NCBI GenBank assembly: GCA_913019905.1
Contig: CAJVZD010000001.1
Location: forward strand, 168,176 to 232,175
From: an uncultured Cellvibrionales bacterium
Lineage (GTDB): Bacteria; Pseudomonadota; Gammaproteobacteria; Pseudomonadales; Dasaniaceae
Direction: 5' to 3'
Length of the DNA: 64,000 bases
Below the pieces are notes generated by a model, which saw nothing but the letters and a program-made list of their open reading frames with translations, was not told the DNA's origin and made no database searches. The number at the start of each line of letters is the position of its first letter. The first letter of the stretch is position 1. Made by a program: the position numbers and the translations under genes. Positions 46,691 through 56,640 of the stretch are shown here, piece by piece.

Positions 46691-47992
46691 TTACGCTTTT
46701 TCTATCAATGCATAATAGAAACCATCGTGACCTTCACCCTGAGGAAAAAGTTGGCGGCCATAATCACAGGGTATTCCCCAGTCTGCTTCAATGATGACGT
46801 GTTTTGCGTCGTCCTGCAGTCGGCAAAAATGAGCGACGGTTTCCTGGTTTTCTGCGGGTAGAACTGAACAGGTCGCGTACAATAATTTCCCCCCAGGTTT
46901 TAAGGTTCTCCACACGTCGCTTAATATTTCTATTTGCAATTCGCACAATTTGTCAATGTCACTAACACTGCGATGTAGCTTTATGTCGGGATTTCGACGA
47001 ATGACACCAGTAGCCGAGCAGGGGGCATCGAGTAAAATTCGATCGAAGCCTACACCATCCCACCATTGGTCAGCGTGTGCCGCATCTCCCGCTATTAGGT
47101 TGGCGCTGAGGTGTAGGCGCTGTAAATTTTCTGCAACTCTCGGTATTCGTCTTTCGTCGATATCTAAAGCTACCACTTCCGTAAGCTGTGCTTCAGTTTC
47201 TAGAATATGACAGGTTTTACCTCCCGGCGCGCAGCAGGCATCCAGTACGCGCTGTCCGGGAGAAAGCTGTAATAGGGGGGCAGCAAGTTGTGCCGCTTCG
47301 TCCTGTACGCTGACCCAGCCTTCAGAAAAATGTGGGAGGTCGGCAACAGAAACAGCTGTCTGCAAACGAATACCCACAGGTGAATAGCTACAAGGATCGG
47401 CTGGTATATTCGCTTGCCTTAGTCGTTCCAGATAATCTTCGGTCGATACGAATTGTTGGTTGATTCGCAGGCACATTGGCGGATGCTGGTTATTTTGTTC
47501 CATGATGGAAGTGGCGTGCTGGGGCCAGGACTTATGGAGGGCTTGATAAAACCACTCCGGGTGAGCGGCAATATTGGCTTTTGTTAGTTTTCCCAGCAGT
47601 TGTTCAGGTTGTCGCTGCCACTGGCGCAATACAGCATTGACTAGTGCTTTCGCCCAGGGTTTTTTCAAGTCCCTCGTGGCGGCGACGGTGGCGTTAATCG
47701 CCGCATGTTCCGGTATCCGTGTATCTGTTAGTTGATAACCTCCCAATAACATAAGCATGAGCACGTCTTGGTCTTTTTTCTTTAGAGGTTTCTTCAGTAA
47801 TTGTTCAACAATTCCCATTAGACGAGGATAGAGCCGTAGAGTGCCATAACAGAGTTGTCGAAACAGCGCACGATCGCGTTCTTTAACATTGATTTCGAAA
47901 AGCGGAATTTGTTCGGTGAGGGACGCACCATGACTTATTTTTGCTAGACACCGCGCTGCAACAGCCCGGCAATCCAATGATTTTGTAGTCAT
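46691..47992 (-). CDS. rsmB: 16S rRNA (cytosine-967-C5) methyltransferase RsmB
   Basis: A 433-aa protein. The N-terminal NusB-like helical domain (about 1-145) precedes the SAM-binding core VLDACCAPGGKTCHILE. The two catalytic cysteines are in LLDAPCSATGVIRRNPD and YATCSVLPAENQE. It methylates C967 of 16S rRNA. It lies 35 bases after fmt in the conserved def–fmt–rsmB–trkA order. Confidence 0.97.
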   Translation of the reverse strand: MTTKSLDCRAVAARCLAKISHGASLTEQIPLFEINVKERDRALFRQLCYGTLRLYPRLMGIVEQLLKKPLKKKDQDVLMLMLLGGYQLTDTRIPEHAAINATVAATRDLKKPWAKALVNAVLRQWQRQPEQLLGKLTKANIAAHPEWFYQALHKSWPQHATSIMEQNNQHPPMCLRINQQFVSTEDYLERLRQANIPADPCSYSPVGIRLQTAVSVADLPHFSEGWVSVQDEAAQLAAPLLQLSPGQRVLDACCAPGGKTCHILETEAQLTEVVALDIDERRIPRVAENLQRLHLSANLIAGDAAHADQWWDGVGFDRILLDAPCSATGVIRRNPDIKLHRSVSDIDKLCELQIEILSDVWRTLKPGGKLLYATCSVLPAENQETVAHFCRLQDDAKHVIIEADWGIPCDYGRQLFPQGEGHDGFYYALIEKA

Positions 47993-48027
47993 ATAAGCGG
48001 TGACTCACTAATAATACAGACCATTAT

Positions 48028-49023
48028 TTAGGGTGATCCAGCAATATCAAATCGCCTTCCTATCGGGAACATTTCTGCTTTGGAATTCATCAGCGCGCTA
48101 ATATTCATCGCTTTCCCTCCGGGCAACTGCAAATGTTGCAGTGACAAATTGCCACTTCCACAGGCAACGATTATTTCTTTCTTGTTGGCGTGAATAATGG
48201 TTCCGGGTTCAGTGTTTTCCCCTGTAATCGAGTCTAGCGGCAGGTCGACGATTGTTGCTTGCCAAATTTTGATTCGCTCTCCAGCTAGACTGGTATAGGC
48301 GATCGGGAATGGGTTAAAAGCGCGAATTTTTCGGGCGATTTCGTCGGCTGGACGATGCCAATCAAGAATGGCGTCTTGTTTGGATATCTTTGGTGCGTAA
48401 CAGCTTCGCGTATCGTCTTGTTTGATTGGTTTAGTTGCATTGCTAGCGATTAAATCAACAGTTTTTATTAGAGCGGGCACGCCAATTTTTGCCAATGTGT
48501 CATGTATGGTGCCACCGGTATCGTTAAGACTTATTTCACATTGTGCCTTCATCAACATATCGCCGGTATCCAAGCCAACATCCATCTGCATTATAGTGAC
48601 TCCGGTCTCTGAGTCTCCAGCTTCCACCGCTCTTTGAATCGGAGCGGCGCCTCGCCAGCGTGGCAACAGGGAGGCGTGAACATTGATACAGCCATATTTG
48701 GGAGCGTCAAGTATTATTGACGGCAACAAAAGGCCATAGGCGACCACAATCATCAGGTCTGCTTGGAGGTTCGAAAACTCATGTTGATCGGCTGCGTTTT
48801 TGAAATTAATGGGCTGAAATACGGGAATATTGTTGTCTAGAGCAAGTTGTTTAACAGGGCTTGGTTTGAGTTTTTTTCCTCTACCCGCAGGGCGATCGGG
48901 CTGACTATATATTGCGACTATCTCGTGCGGAAAACCGGGATTGTCGAGTAGCGCTTTCAGATGCATGGCGGCAAAATCTGGTGTGCCCGCGAAAACAACT
49001 CTAAGGGGTTGAGCTTGGCTCAT
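48028..49023 (-). CDS. fmt: Methionyl-tRNA formyltransferase
   Basis: A 331-aa enzyme that formylates initiator Met-tRNA using 10-formyl-tetrahydrofolate. Seen are the start LRVVFAGTPDFAAMHL, the catalytic core NVHASLLPRWRGAAPIQRA with Asn and His, and MQMDVGLDTGDML with the Asp. The C-terminal tRNA-binding domain is complete. It follows def by 57 bases. Confidence 0.98.
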   Translation of the reverse strand: MSQAQPLRVVFAGTPDFAAMHLKALLDNPGFPHEIVAIYSQPDRPAGRGKKLKPSPVKQLALDNNIPVFQPINFKNAADQHEFSNLQADLMIVVAYGLLLPSIILDAPKYGCINVHASLLPRWRGAAPIQRAVEAGDSETGVTIMQMDVGLDTGDMLMKAQCEISLNDTGGTIHDTLAKIGVPALIKTVDLIASNATKPIKQDDTRSCYAPKISKQDAILDWHRPADEIARKIRAFNPFPIAYTSLAGERIKIWQATIVDLPLDSITGENTEPGTIIHANKKEIIVACGSGNLSLQHLQLPGGKAMNISALMNSKAEMFPIGRRFDIAGSP

Positions 49024-49080
49024 TGGTGTAATGCCTTCTTGCAGATGGAGAGAATTACATGATTAACAGACGATCAAAAG

Positions 49081-49587
49081 CTAGGCATTTTCTTTATGCA
49101 GTTTTTCCAGCTTTTTCCGAATTCTGGTACGTTTGAGGGCCGACAGATAGTCGACAAATAGTTTGCCATCGAGATGGTCAACTTCGTGTTGGATACAAGT
49201 GGCTAATAGCCCCTCTGCGACTATTTCGAAAGCGATTCCGTCTCGATCGAGTGCTTTTACCGAAACGACTTCCGGGCGAGTGACAGTTTCGTAAAATCCC
49301 GGCACGGATAAACATCCTTCATCGTATTCGTGTAGAGGCCCTTCGCACAGAGTAATTTCAGGGTTGATGAACAGCTGAGGATCATCTTGATTTTCGCTGA
49401 TGTCGATGACAACAACTCGCTTGTGAATATTGACTTGCGTTGCCGCAAGACCTATCCCTGGAGCATCGTACATCGTCTCTAACATGTTATCCGCGAGCGT
49501 TCGGATTGCGTCATTGACCTCCACTACTGGCTTGGCTACAGTGCGCAACCGATGGTCTGGAAATTCTAGTATATTTAAAATAGTCAT
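49081..49587 (-). CDS. def: Peptide deformylase
   Basis: The protein is 168 aa, the usual length. The three PDF motifs are GIGLAATQV (about 45-53), EGCLSVPGF (with the metal Cys) and QHEVDHLDG (two metal His and the catalytic Glu). It removes the N-formyl group from new proteins, the step that complements Fmt next to it. It is divergent from the LysM–dprA genes, as in E. coli. Confidence 0.98.
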   Translation of the reverse strand: MTILNILEFPDHRLRTVAKPVVEVNDAIRTLADNMLETMYDAPGIGLAATQVNIHKRVVVIDISENQDDPQLFINPEITLCEGPLHEYDEGCLSVPGFYETVTRPEVVSVKALDRDGIAFEIVAEGLLATCIQHEVDHLDGKLFVDYLSALKRTRIRKKLEKLHKENA

Positions 49588-49833
49588 GGGAGTTGTGACG
49601 AACTTCTAGTATGAATCTAAGTATTACTGCTAACATGATGATCAGAAAGAAAATATTCCTTTCTAATCTTACGCATAAATCGCGGTTAGCTGTCCGGTTT
49701 GCTGCTATAGTATACAGGTTGCTGAATAATTTTAACTAGTGGATACCGACTCAAAACTGTAAATAGTCTATTTTTATTTGCACAATTCACAGATATTAAT
49801 GCTTAGAATAGTTCCGAAGAAAGGACTGACATT

Positions 49834-50895
49834 ATGAAAAACGCCCTGTTTGGGAATAAAACACTCGGTGGATTCATCCGGGTTCTCTTTTTACCATTAT
49901 TTTTAACTGTGGTTAGCGGATCCTTGCAAGCAGCTGAGTCTTTGACTTTGAAGGAAAATCACCCGCAAAGTTATGTTGTGAAGAAAGGCGATACTTTGTG
50001 GAGCATTTCTGGCCTGTTTTTACAAAGTCCCTGGAAGTGGCCGGAGATATGGCATAACAACCCGCAGCTCGATAACCCGGATTTAATTTACCCGGGCGAT
50101 GTGCTCAATTTGGTTTATATCAACGGACAGCCAAGATTGGTTGTGAGCCGAAATAGAAATATAAAACTCAGCCCTAAAGTCCGAATATCTGATCTGGACT
50201 TGGCAATCCCGGCCATACCTCTTGATGCAATTGCGCCGTTTTTGACCGAAAGTCGTATTGTGGGCGCGGAAGACTTAAAGTCAGCCCCGTATATTCTCGC
50301 TGGAAAAGCTGGACATATTGTTAGTGGTGCTGGTGACGAGCTGTTTGCTCGCGGTGTCTTTACACCAAATCAGGAAACGTTCGGGGTATTTCGTCAAGGT
50401 CAAGCTTTTTTGGATCCTGAAACGAACGAACTATTGGGGTACCAAGCACTGGCGATCGCCAATGCGAAGGTCATTGATTTTGAAAATGATGTTGCCAATT
50501 TAGCGCTTAATCAAACGACCCAGGAAGTTCGCCGAGGGGATCGCCTACTTCCCGACGAAGAAAGACGAATTAATACGAATTTTTATCCAGACACACCGCC
50601 AATGGATATCGACGGATATATCGTTGCTGTTGAGGGTGGCGTAACGCAGATTGGCAGTATGGATACGGTTGTGTTGAATAAAGGAGAAAGAGATGGTTTG
50701 AGCGTAGGCCATGTATTGGCAATTAACAGGGTTGGTGAGCAAGTTCGAGACCCGATTACTAATGAAGTTGTGAAGGTGCCGGATTCTCGAGCGGGATTCC
50801 TGATGGTGTTTCGCACCTTTGAAAAAGTAAGCTATGCGCTGGTACTTAAAGCGACTCGATCTCTAGCCGTGATGGACAAAGTACAGAACCCTTAA
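49834..50895 (+). CDS. LysM-domain cell-wall-binding protein
   Basis: A 353-aa exported protein with signal peptide about 10-34 (ending LQA-AE). It has one N-terminal LysM domain (YVVKKGDTLWSISGLFL...NPDLIYPGDVLNLV), which binds peptidoglycan. The remaining 240 residues form the conserved domain found in LysM proteins that precede dprA in many gammaproteobacteria; their function is not established. AAGGA lies nine bases before ATG 49834. The gene is divergent from def. Confidence 0.88.
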   Translation: MKNALFGNKTLGGFIRVLFLPLFLTVVSGSLQAAESLTLKENHPQSYVVKKGDTLWSISGLFLQSPWKWPEIWHNNPQLDNPDLIYPGDVLNLVYINGQPRLVVSRNRNIKLSPKVRISDLDLAIPAIPLDAIAPFLTESRIVGAEDLKSAPYILAGKAGHIVSGAGDELFARGVFTPNQETFGVFRQGQAFLDPETNELLGYQALAIANAKVIDFENDVANLALNQTTQEVRRGDRLLPDEERRINTNFYPDTPPMDIDGYIVAVEGGVTQIGSMDTVVLNKGERDGLSVGHVLAINRVGEQVRDPITNEVVKVPDSRAGFLMVFRTFEKVSYALVLKATRSLAVMDKVQNP

Positions 50896-51008
50896 TTTGT
50901 TAAGCCCTTAATTCGTACAACTTTTGCTAGCGGTTACTCAAGGATGGTGGCCGTTTAATTAACGATAATATACACACCCGCCGAAAACCATTTGATCAAG
51001 GAAGATCG

Positions 51009-52136
51009 ATGCAAAATGAAGACCTTCGCGCTTGCTTAGCGCTCCATAGAACCCCTCAACTTTCCGACGCCACTTTGTCACGGCTGATGGCCGCGACCGA
51101 AGATCCACAGGAAATTCTCCATCTAAGTTCCGAAAAGATGACAGGTTTAGGCGTGTCCGAGGCTGCCCAACGTGTTATTTCGCAATACTCTCGGTCGAAG
51201 ACCATGGCGCTTAATCAGCGGGTTGAGAATGATTTGCAGCTTATCCAGCAGAAAAATATTCATGTTATCCCGTTGTCGGGTAAGCGATACCCGGCGCTGC
51301 TCAAACAGATAGCTGACCCCCCGCCCCTACTTTATGGACGGGGTAACGTCGATTTACTGAATACACCGCAAATAGCGATGGTGGGAAGCCGGCGCACGTC
51401 GCGGCAAGGTCTGGAAAATGCTCTTCGTTTCTCCGGAGAGTTGGCCCGCAGTGGTTTTACCATTACTAGTGGCCTCGCACTTGGCATTGACGCGCAGAGT
51501 CATACCGGCGCACTTGATGAGGAAGGCGATACAATTGCCGTCTTGGGTACCGGGGTAGATCGTGTCTATCCGGCACGTCACAGGACATTGAACAATAGGA
51601 TAATGCAGCACGGATTACTCATCTCAGAATTTGCGCTAGAAACCCCACCACGGCCCTATAATTTCCCGCGTCGGAATCGCGTAATTAGCGGGATGAGTTT
51701 AGCCGTTTTGGTCGTAGAAGCGGCGTTGCAAAGTGGATCATTAATAACGGCTCGCATGGCTTTGGAACAGAACCGTGAGGTATTGGCGATACCAAGCTCA
51801 ATACACAATCCCGGTGGAAAAGGTTGCAACGCTCTTATTCGGCAAGGTGCAAAATTAGTTGAAACGATCGACGATATCATCGAGGAATTGAGTGGGTGGT
51901 TATCTACTGCCCCAACGACTCAGATTGCAACCCAGGTCGACCTGGACACAGTAGATTTGAACGACAGAGAAAAACTGCTTCTGGATAGTTTGGGTTTTGA
52001 CCCTGTATCTTTAGATCAACTTCAAGAAAGGCATCGGTGGGACATTTCCGAGTTGGTTTCAATGCTGACTTTATTGGAAATCAAAGGCCTTATCGAAAAT
52101 CATGAAGGCCGATATTTCCGTCTTTCGTCGGCTTGA
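51009..52136 (+). CDS. dprA: DNA-processing protein DprA (Smf)
   Basis: A 375-aa protein that loads RecA on single-stranded DNA during natural transformation. The Rossmann-like core has MVGSRRTSRQG, SGLALGIDAQSH, GTGVDRVYPARH and FPRRNRVISGMS. A C-terminal winged-helix domain (about 310-370) is present. AAGGAAG precedes ATG 51009. The def/dprA divergence is conserved. No other competence genes are in the window. Confidence 0.96.
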   Translation: MQNEDLRACLALHRTPQLSDATLSRLMAATEDPQEILHLSSEKMTGLGVSEAAQRVISQYSRSKTMALNQRVENDLQLIQQKNIHVIPLSGKRYPALLKQIADPPPLLYGRGNVDLLNTPQIAMVGSRRTSRQGLENALRFSGELARSGFTITSGLALGIDAQSHTGALDEEGDTIAVLGTGVDRVYPARHRTLNNRIMQHGLLISEFALETPPRPYNFPRRNRVISGMSLAVLVVEAALQSGSLITARMALEQNREVLAIPSSIHNPGGKGCNALIRQGAKLVETIDDIIEELSGWLSTAPTTQIATQVDLDTVDLNDREKLLLDSLGFDPVSLDQLQERHRWDISELVSMLTLLEIKGLIENHEGRYFRLSSA

Positions 52137-52473
52137 TTTCAAATGAAATGTTCCTTGGTTCCGGCTCTGTCATCGAAGTGGTGCTGACCGGTAAGGGGTC
52201 GTTTGTTATGTGTTGGAAGAGAGAATGGGTGGGAGGCGCTTCTATTTAGAGGTCTTTGGCATTGGGGTTTTGCAGTCTCAGGCACTTCGATAACAGAAGG
52301 CAGCATTAGAAATTTGGAAAAACCTTCCCATTTAAGCCAATTGTTCTTGCAATCGAGACCAAGGTTAGTTAATTTCCGCGCCTTTGCGGGATTCTGGGCT
52401 AATTTATTAAGTAGACAAGTGTACGCCAATTAGGTCGGAAAAAATTTAGTCTTTGAAAAGTGAAGGAATTATG
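52137..52473. other. Intergenic region between dprA and purE
   Basis: No gene with recognisable features lies in these 337 bases; several short open frames on both strands lack ribosome binding sites and known motifs. No convincing terminator or promoter was found. Confidence 0.5.
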
Positions 52474-52977
52474 ATGAGCAATCGATTTGTCGCTATTTTG
52501 ATGGGTTCCGACTCTGATTTACCTCAGATGGAACCAGCATTTGCAGTATTAAAAACATTTGATATCGAATTCGAAGTTAAAGTTACTTCAGCACACAGAA
52601 CCCCCAAAGTGACTCACGACTATGTTGTCGACGCCGACGAGCGGGGCTGTGGTGCCTTTATTTGTGCGGCTGGAATGGCTGCTCACCTCGCTGGAGCGGT
52701 TGCAGCGGCAACTTTAAAACCGGTAATCGGTGTGCCTATTAACGCTTCTTTAGATGGCTTAGATGCACTGTTGTCAACAGTACAAATGCCCGGAGGTATT
52801 CCTGTCGCTACTGTTGCTATAGGTAAAGCCGGTGCAAAAAATGCGGCTTATCTTGCGGCTCAAATATTTGGTGCCGCAGACCCTGCAATGCATCGCAAGC
52901 TGATTGAAGAGCGAGAAGCTAGTGCACAAGTGGTCATTGCGAAAGACCAGGCACTGCAGGAAAAACTGAAAGCTTAA
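52474..52977 (+). CDS. purE: 5-(carboxyamino)imidazole ribonucleotide mutase
   Basis: The 167-aa class I PurE converts N5-CAIR to CAIR in purine synthesis. [17 protein letters not shown] and [13 protein letters not shown] are the signature segments with the catalytic Ser-Asp and His. Two ATGs adjoin (52471 and 52474); AAGGA at 52463-52467 gives better spacing for the second. PurK, its usual partner gene, does not follow; tsaC does. Confidence 0.96.
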   Translation: MSNRFVAILMGSDSDLPQMEPAFAVLKTFDIEFEVKVTSAHRTPKVTHDYVVDADERGCGAFICAAGMAAHLAGAVAAATLKPVIGVPINASLDGLDALLSTVQMPGGIPVATVAIGKAGAKNAAYLAAQIFGAADPAMHRKLIEEREASAQVVIAKDQALQEKLKA

Positions 52978-52998
52978 GCCTTTCCCCGCACTTGCCCT

Positions 52999-53589
52999 AT
53001 GCAGATCAGCTTACATAAGCCAATCATTCACGAACGCCTGGCGATCACTATGGCCGTCAAGATGCTTCGTGGAGGCGGTGTCGTCGGATATCCAACTGAG
53101 GCTGTGTGGGGGTTAGGTTGTGACCCAAATAATAAAAAAGCACTGCTTCGCTTATTGTCGATAAAAGGCCGTAGTCCGAGCAAGGGGTTAATTCTGGTGG
53201 CGGATTCTATCGAACAATTTGCTCCGTATTTGAAGGGACTCAGCGACTCCTCCATCAAGAACTTACGTCAAACTTGGCCTGGCCCTACTACATGGGTCGT
53301 GCCCGATAATGGATGCGCGCATGATCTCGTTAGAGGCAATCATGAAACCGTTGCCTTGAGAGTCAGCGCTCACCCGATTGTTTCTCGCTTGTGTGCAGGT
53401 TTCGGGGGCCCGATTGTATCAACCTCAGCAAATTATAGCGGTGACCGCCCTCCGCTTTGGCCTTGGCAATTGCAACGTCAAATGGGTGAGTACCTGGACT
53501 GTATCGTGAGTGGTAATCTGGGGTCATCAAAGAAACCGACGGAAATTCGTGACCTGATGTCCGGTGAAATACTACGGACCGCGTCCTAA
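52999..53589 (+). CDS. tsaC: Threonylcarbamoyl-AMP synthase TsaC (YrdC/RimN)
   Basis: A 196-aa protein that makes threonylcarbamoyl-AMP from threonine, bicarbonate and ATP for t6A37 of tRNAs. The segments GGVVGYPTEAVWGLGCDP, KGRSPSKGLILVADS and GPIVSTSANYSGDRPP match the YrdC fold's substrate site. It sits between purE and hemF, consistent with the common dprA–tsaC–hemF–aroE order. Confidence 0.96.
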   Translation: MQISLHKPIIHERLAITMAVKMLRGGGVVGYPTEAVWGLGCDPNNKKALLRLLSIKGRSPSKGLILVADSIEQFAPYLKGLSDSSIKNLRQTWPGPTTWVVPDNGCAHDLVRGNHETVALRVSAHPIVSRLCAGFGGPIVSTSANYSGDRPPLWPWQLQRQMGEYLDCIVSGNLGSSKKPTEIRDLMSGEILRTAS

Positions 53590-53656
53590 TCGACGAGTGG
53601 TAATTTAGCGACAGGGTAAATGTTGATAGCGGGATGTGTTTTATCGTTATCGTTAA

Positions 53657-54655
<999 letters not shown>

Positions 54656-54763
54656 AAACGAGTGGTTCCAATAAGAGATTGCCTCACATTGCGACATACC
54701 GGTCGCCCTCTAGTGCCAGGAACCATTTCGCGCTGTTGATTATGAAATAAAGTGAAAAAAATT

Positions 54764-55594
54764 ATGGTCGACAAATATGCTGTTTTTGGCAATCCGATTA
54801 AGCACAGTAAATCCCCGCAGATTCATCAGGCGTTTGCCAAACAAACGGGTCAAGATCTTAGCTACCGCGCACATAAGGTCGACAAGAAAAAGTTTGCAAG
54901 CGCCGCAAGGAGTTTCTTCGATAATGCGGGGAAAGGTCTCAATGTTACCGTTCCCTTTAAGGTAGAAGCCTTTGAATTTTCAGACAATTTAAGCAGTCGA
55001 GCGCGTCGGGCTGGTGCCGTAAATACACTGGAATTGAAAGACGACGGCAGTATTTACGGTGATAATACTGACGGCACCGGGTTGGTGACAGATATTTGTG
55101 CAAACCTCGGTTGGGAAATTGCCAACCGCAGGGTTTTGTTGTTAGGCGCTGGGGGAGCTATTCGCGGCATTCTCGAACCCATTATCAAACAGGCGCCGAG
55201 TCATTTGGTGATCGTAAATCGAACCGTGCGGAAGGCTCAAGACCTGGCCAACAATTTTAGCGATTTGGCTGATGTTAGAGCCTGTAGTTTTGAGGCATTA
55301 GAGGCCAATCAGTTTGATATTATTATTAATGGCACCAGTGCCAGTTTGGCGGGTGAAATGCCGCCTTTGCCCTCTGACCTTATCAGTGATGACGGTTGTT
55401 GTTACGATATGATGTATGGCGCAGCACCAACACCGTTTATGCGCTGGGGTGCGGAAAATTTAGCCTGGGCGGTGGCTGATGGATTAGGCATGTTGGTCGA
55501 ACAGGCCGCGGAGTCATTTTATGTGTGGCGCGGTTTACGACCTCGAACCGACACCGTTATTGACGCGATCCGAGGTGAGCTAGAAGCGGAATAA
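54764..55594 (+). CDS. aroE: Shikimate dehydrogenase
   Basis: A 276-aa NADPH-dependent enzyme reducing 3-dehydroshikimate. The start YAVFGNPIKHSKSPQIHQAF contains the shikimate-binding Ser residues. NVTVPFK has the catalytic Lys, GDNTDGTGLV the Asp, LLGAGGAIRGI the NADPH loop. ATG 54764 aligns with known AroE starts; the frame also opens four codons earlier at GTG. Its stop is nine bases from that of the convergent SIMPL gene. Confidence 0.97.
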   Translation: MVDKYAVFGNPIKHSKSPQIHQAFAKQTGQDLSYRAHKVDKKKFASAARSFFDNAGKGLNVTVPFKVEAFEFSDNLSSRARRAGAVNTLELKDDGSIYGDNTDGTGLVTDICANLGWEIANRRVLLLGAGGAIRGILEPIIKQAPSHLVIVNRTVRKAQDLANNFSDLADVRACSFEALEANQFDIIINGTSASLAGEMPPLPSDLISDDGCCYDMMYGAAPTPFMRWGAENLAWAVADGLGMLVEQAAESFYVWRGLRPRTDTVIDAIRGELEAE

Positions 55595-55603
55595 GGGTTT
55601 CAG

Positions 55604-56332
55604 CTAATTTACTGACTGTTCCTTTTTCAATAAATAAATCACCCTGATCTGTTGTTGTATTTTTTGTTTGCCTGGCTTTAGTGGGGCCTTATCATCGCGA
55701 CTTTCTGCACTGGCTTGCATGGCCATTCGGGTAACGATTGAGCCGTGTTCTATAGGAGCGATTTGGAAAATGCCGTCCACTTCGGTGCCGAGGTGTTCCG
55801 CCATCGTCTTCGCTTTAAGTTTGGCATCATCGAGCGCTAAAGTAAGGGCTTTATTTTCCAGCTTTTTTTGTTCACTAAAACCCAGCTCAACGGGTTGCAA
55901 GCGGGAAATACCAGACAGCAATAGGCCATCGACCAAGCTATTGTAACGCTTGATGTCCGAGAGGTTTACTTCGACTTGCCGGCTCACCCGCTCACCCTTG
56001 TAGACTCTCGTCTTATTTTGCCAATCGTATTGTGGCGATGCATTTATTTTTGAGGCACTGATGTCGTCCTCATCTATCCGTTCTTTTTTTGCGACTTTAA
56101 TGGCTTTGGCAATCGTTTTATCGACAGATTCCTTAGCTAAATAAAGTGTATTGTCGATTGCTGAGACTTCAAATCGAATGATCGCTTTATCGGGGATCTG
56201 TTCAATTTGTCCATAGCCGTGAACGATGATGTGCGGCTGATCTGGCCCAAGATATTCTGCTGCAGTTGTTGGAAAAAATTGAACAGTAGAGAATGTTAGT
56301 ATCGCAATTACGACTTTTAATCGATATGACAT
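55604..56332 (-). CDS. Periplasmic SIMPL (DUF541) domain protein
   Basis: A 242-aa exported protein with signal peptide about 5-24 (ending TAA-EY). It then has the SIMPL pattern: IIVHGYGQIEQIPDKAIIRFEVSA, YDWQNKTRVYKGERVSRQVEVNLSDIKRYN, and a conserved DAKLKAKTMAEHLG. The family forms oligomeric periplasmic shells in some species; the role is not settled. It converges with aroE. Confidence 0.85.
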   Translation of the reverse strand: MSYRLKVVIAILTFSTVQFFPTTAAEYLGPDQPHIIVHGYGQIEQIPDKAIIRFEVSAIDNTLYLAKESVDKTIAKAIKVAKKERIDEDDISASKINASPQYDWQNKTRVYKGERVSRQVEVNLSDIKRYNSLVDGLLLSGISRLQPVELGFSEQKKLENKALTLALDDAKLKAKTMAEHLGTEVDGIFQIAPIEHGSIVTRMAMQASAESRDDKAPLKPGKQKIQQQIRVIYLLKKEQSVN

Positions 56333-56640
56333 TTTTATGGCTCCGTCTTGTATAGCGACTCTGGAGATGTTTTTCAGCGCCGACTTTTTGATTACGACAT
56401 GATGAAATATGCTTATCCTGCTACCGGTAGCAACTTTTTATTGCATCTTGCAAAGGACTGAAAAGTGATTAAAGCGTTTTTTGTCGAGCTAATTGCTATC
56501 GATGTAATACAATAACAAAATTTAGTTTACAGCACCCCGTATTTAGACAGTGATCATCGTTCGCTGTTTAAGGCTTACTTGGCCAGTTCAGGATGTTGGT
56601 GTAAACGACAAATTAAACAATCTTAGAGGAATTGAGCACT
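56333..56640. other. Divergent intergenic region between SIMPL and prlC genes
   Basis: Within these 308 bases there is a perfect 14-bp palindrome TGCTACCGGTAGCA at 56419-56432, followed by ACTTTTTATT on the plus strand. It could be an operator or a small hairpin. Nothing else was recognised. Confidence 0.45.
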
